6,581 bases of DNA from Actinomycetota bacterium. GTDB lineage: Bacteria > Actinomycetota > Acidimicrobiia > Acidimicrobiales > Ilumatobacteraceae. Of this stretch, positions 6,157 to 6,581 are shown in pieces. The stretch is taken from positions 1-6,581 of the forward strand of contig SXPW01000029.1 of NCBI GenBank assembly GCA_005793785.1. The letters run 5' to 3'. A program made the position numbers and the translations under genes. A model generated the notes under the pieces. That model was given only the letters and a program-made list of their open reading frames with translations. It searched no databases and had not been told where the DNA came from. Position 1 is the stretch's first letter; the number at the start of each line of letters is the position of its first letter.

Positions 6157-6581
6157 ATGGACTTTTTCAACGTCAAACGACGGGGGCTCGCACGAGGCGT
6201 GGTGCTCTCGTTCTTCGTCGCTTCACTCGCTGCATCCACACCTGCTCGCGCGTCGGACCTCGGCACAGTGGACTTCAATGTCGCATTGAACCTGGCGGGA
6301 ATTGCCCAGAGTACGGTGTCCATCGGTGCCCTCAACTGCTCGGAGGGCGGACGGACGTTTGGTTCTTCGACCGAAATGATGTTGGCTTATGCCATGGATA
6401 CACGTATCCAGGGCCAGATCACTCTCTCCTGTCGTCCGACACTCAACATCAATAGCGGGGTCAAATCGATTTCCGGGACAATGACCATCCCCTCCAAGGG
6501 CGTGACCGACGGAGTCTTCAACGCCGACTGCTCGGCCAAGAGCAACATGGCCGTCGTTGCAAGCGTGGCGGTTGGTGCGGC
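6157..6581 (+). CDS. Exported protein of unknown function, partial (C-terminus beyond right edge)
   Basis: The frame is open from ATG 6157 to the window edge (141 codons plus 2 bases). An in-frame TAA at 6145 lies just upstream, so ATG is the first possible start. The signal peptide has n-region NVKRRGLARG, core VVLSFFVASLAA and cleavage at ARA|SDL after residue 32. The mature part seen is about 110 residues, rich in Ser, Thr, Val and Ala with alternating beta-type hydrophobicity. Three cysteines (C61, C92, C125) fall about 32 residues apart, which may suggest disulphides in a repeated beta fold. I do not recognise a family. The gene is divergent from the large propeller gene and shares its 122-bp control region, so joint regulation is plausible. 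Confidence 0.8.
   Translation, partial: MDFFNVKRRGLARGVVLSFFVASLAASTPARASDLGTVDFNVALNLAGIAQSTVSIGALNCSEGGRTFGSSTEMMLAYAMDTRIQGQITLSCRPTLNINSGVKSISGTMTIPSKGVTDGVFNADCSAKSNMAVVASVAVGA

Overview
The window is GC-rich with strong G/C use at third codon positions, and looks like the chromosome of an actinobacterium. Four things suggest this: acyl-CoA synthetase sequence features, TANNNT boxes placed 6-7 bases before ATG starts (leaderless style), Thr/Ala-rich linkers in exported proteins, and a short paired-cysteine module that I recall from many uncharacterised actinobacterial exported proteins. A member of the Acidimicrobiia is my best guess, but this is inference.

Layout from left to right: (1) 1-620, minus strand, the N-terminal part of an exported protein that runs off the left edge and is entering what looks like an SbsA-type Ig-like (Big_5) domain. 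(2) A divergent 142-bp intergenic region with a good sigma-70-type promoter for gene 1. (3) 763-2475, plus strand, a complete AMP-forming acyl-CoA synthetase. (4) 2480-2553, minus strand, a tRNA-Val(UAC) whose 3' end lies 4 bp from the synthetase stop, so the two converge. (5) 2596-3750, minus strand, an exported five-bladed-propeller-like protein with a C-terminal cysteine module. (6) 3773-6034, minus strand, a large exported protein with about 12 NHL-like propeller blades and a related cysteine module at its mature N-terminus. (7) A divergent 122-bp intergenic region with a perfect 6+6 inverted repeat and two promoters. (8) 6157-6581, plus strand, the start of another exported protein that runs off the right edge. 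No gene-free stretch exceeds 150 bp.

Four of the five protein genes encode proteins with signal peptides and no recognised catalytic function, so this is mainly a block of cell-surface or secreted proteins next to one lipid-metabolism enzyme and one tRNA. The two propeller genes are 22 bp apart on the same strand and share a small module at opposite ends of their mature chains. The tRNA lies 42 bp downstream of them on the same strand with no visible terminator between. I see no mobile element, CRISPR array, phage gene or recognised defence system. The most unusual content is the pair of propeller proteins with the shared cysteine module, and the upstream signals.
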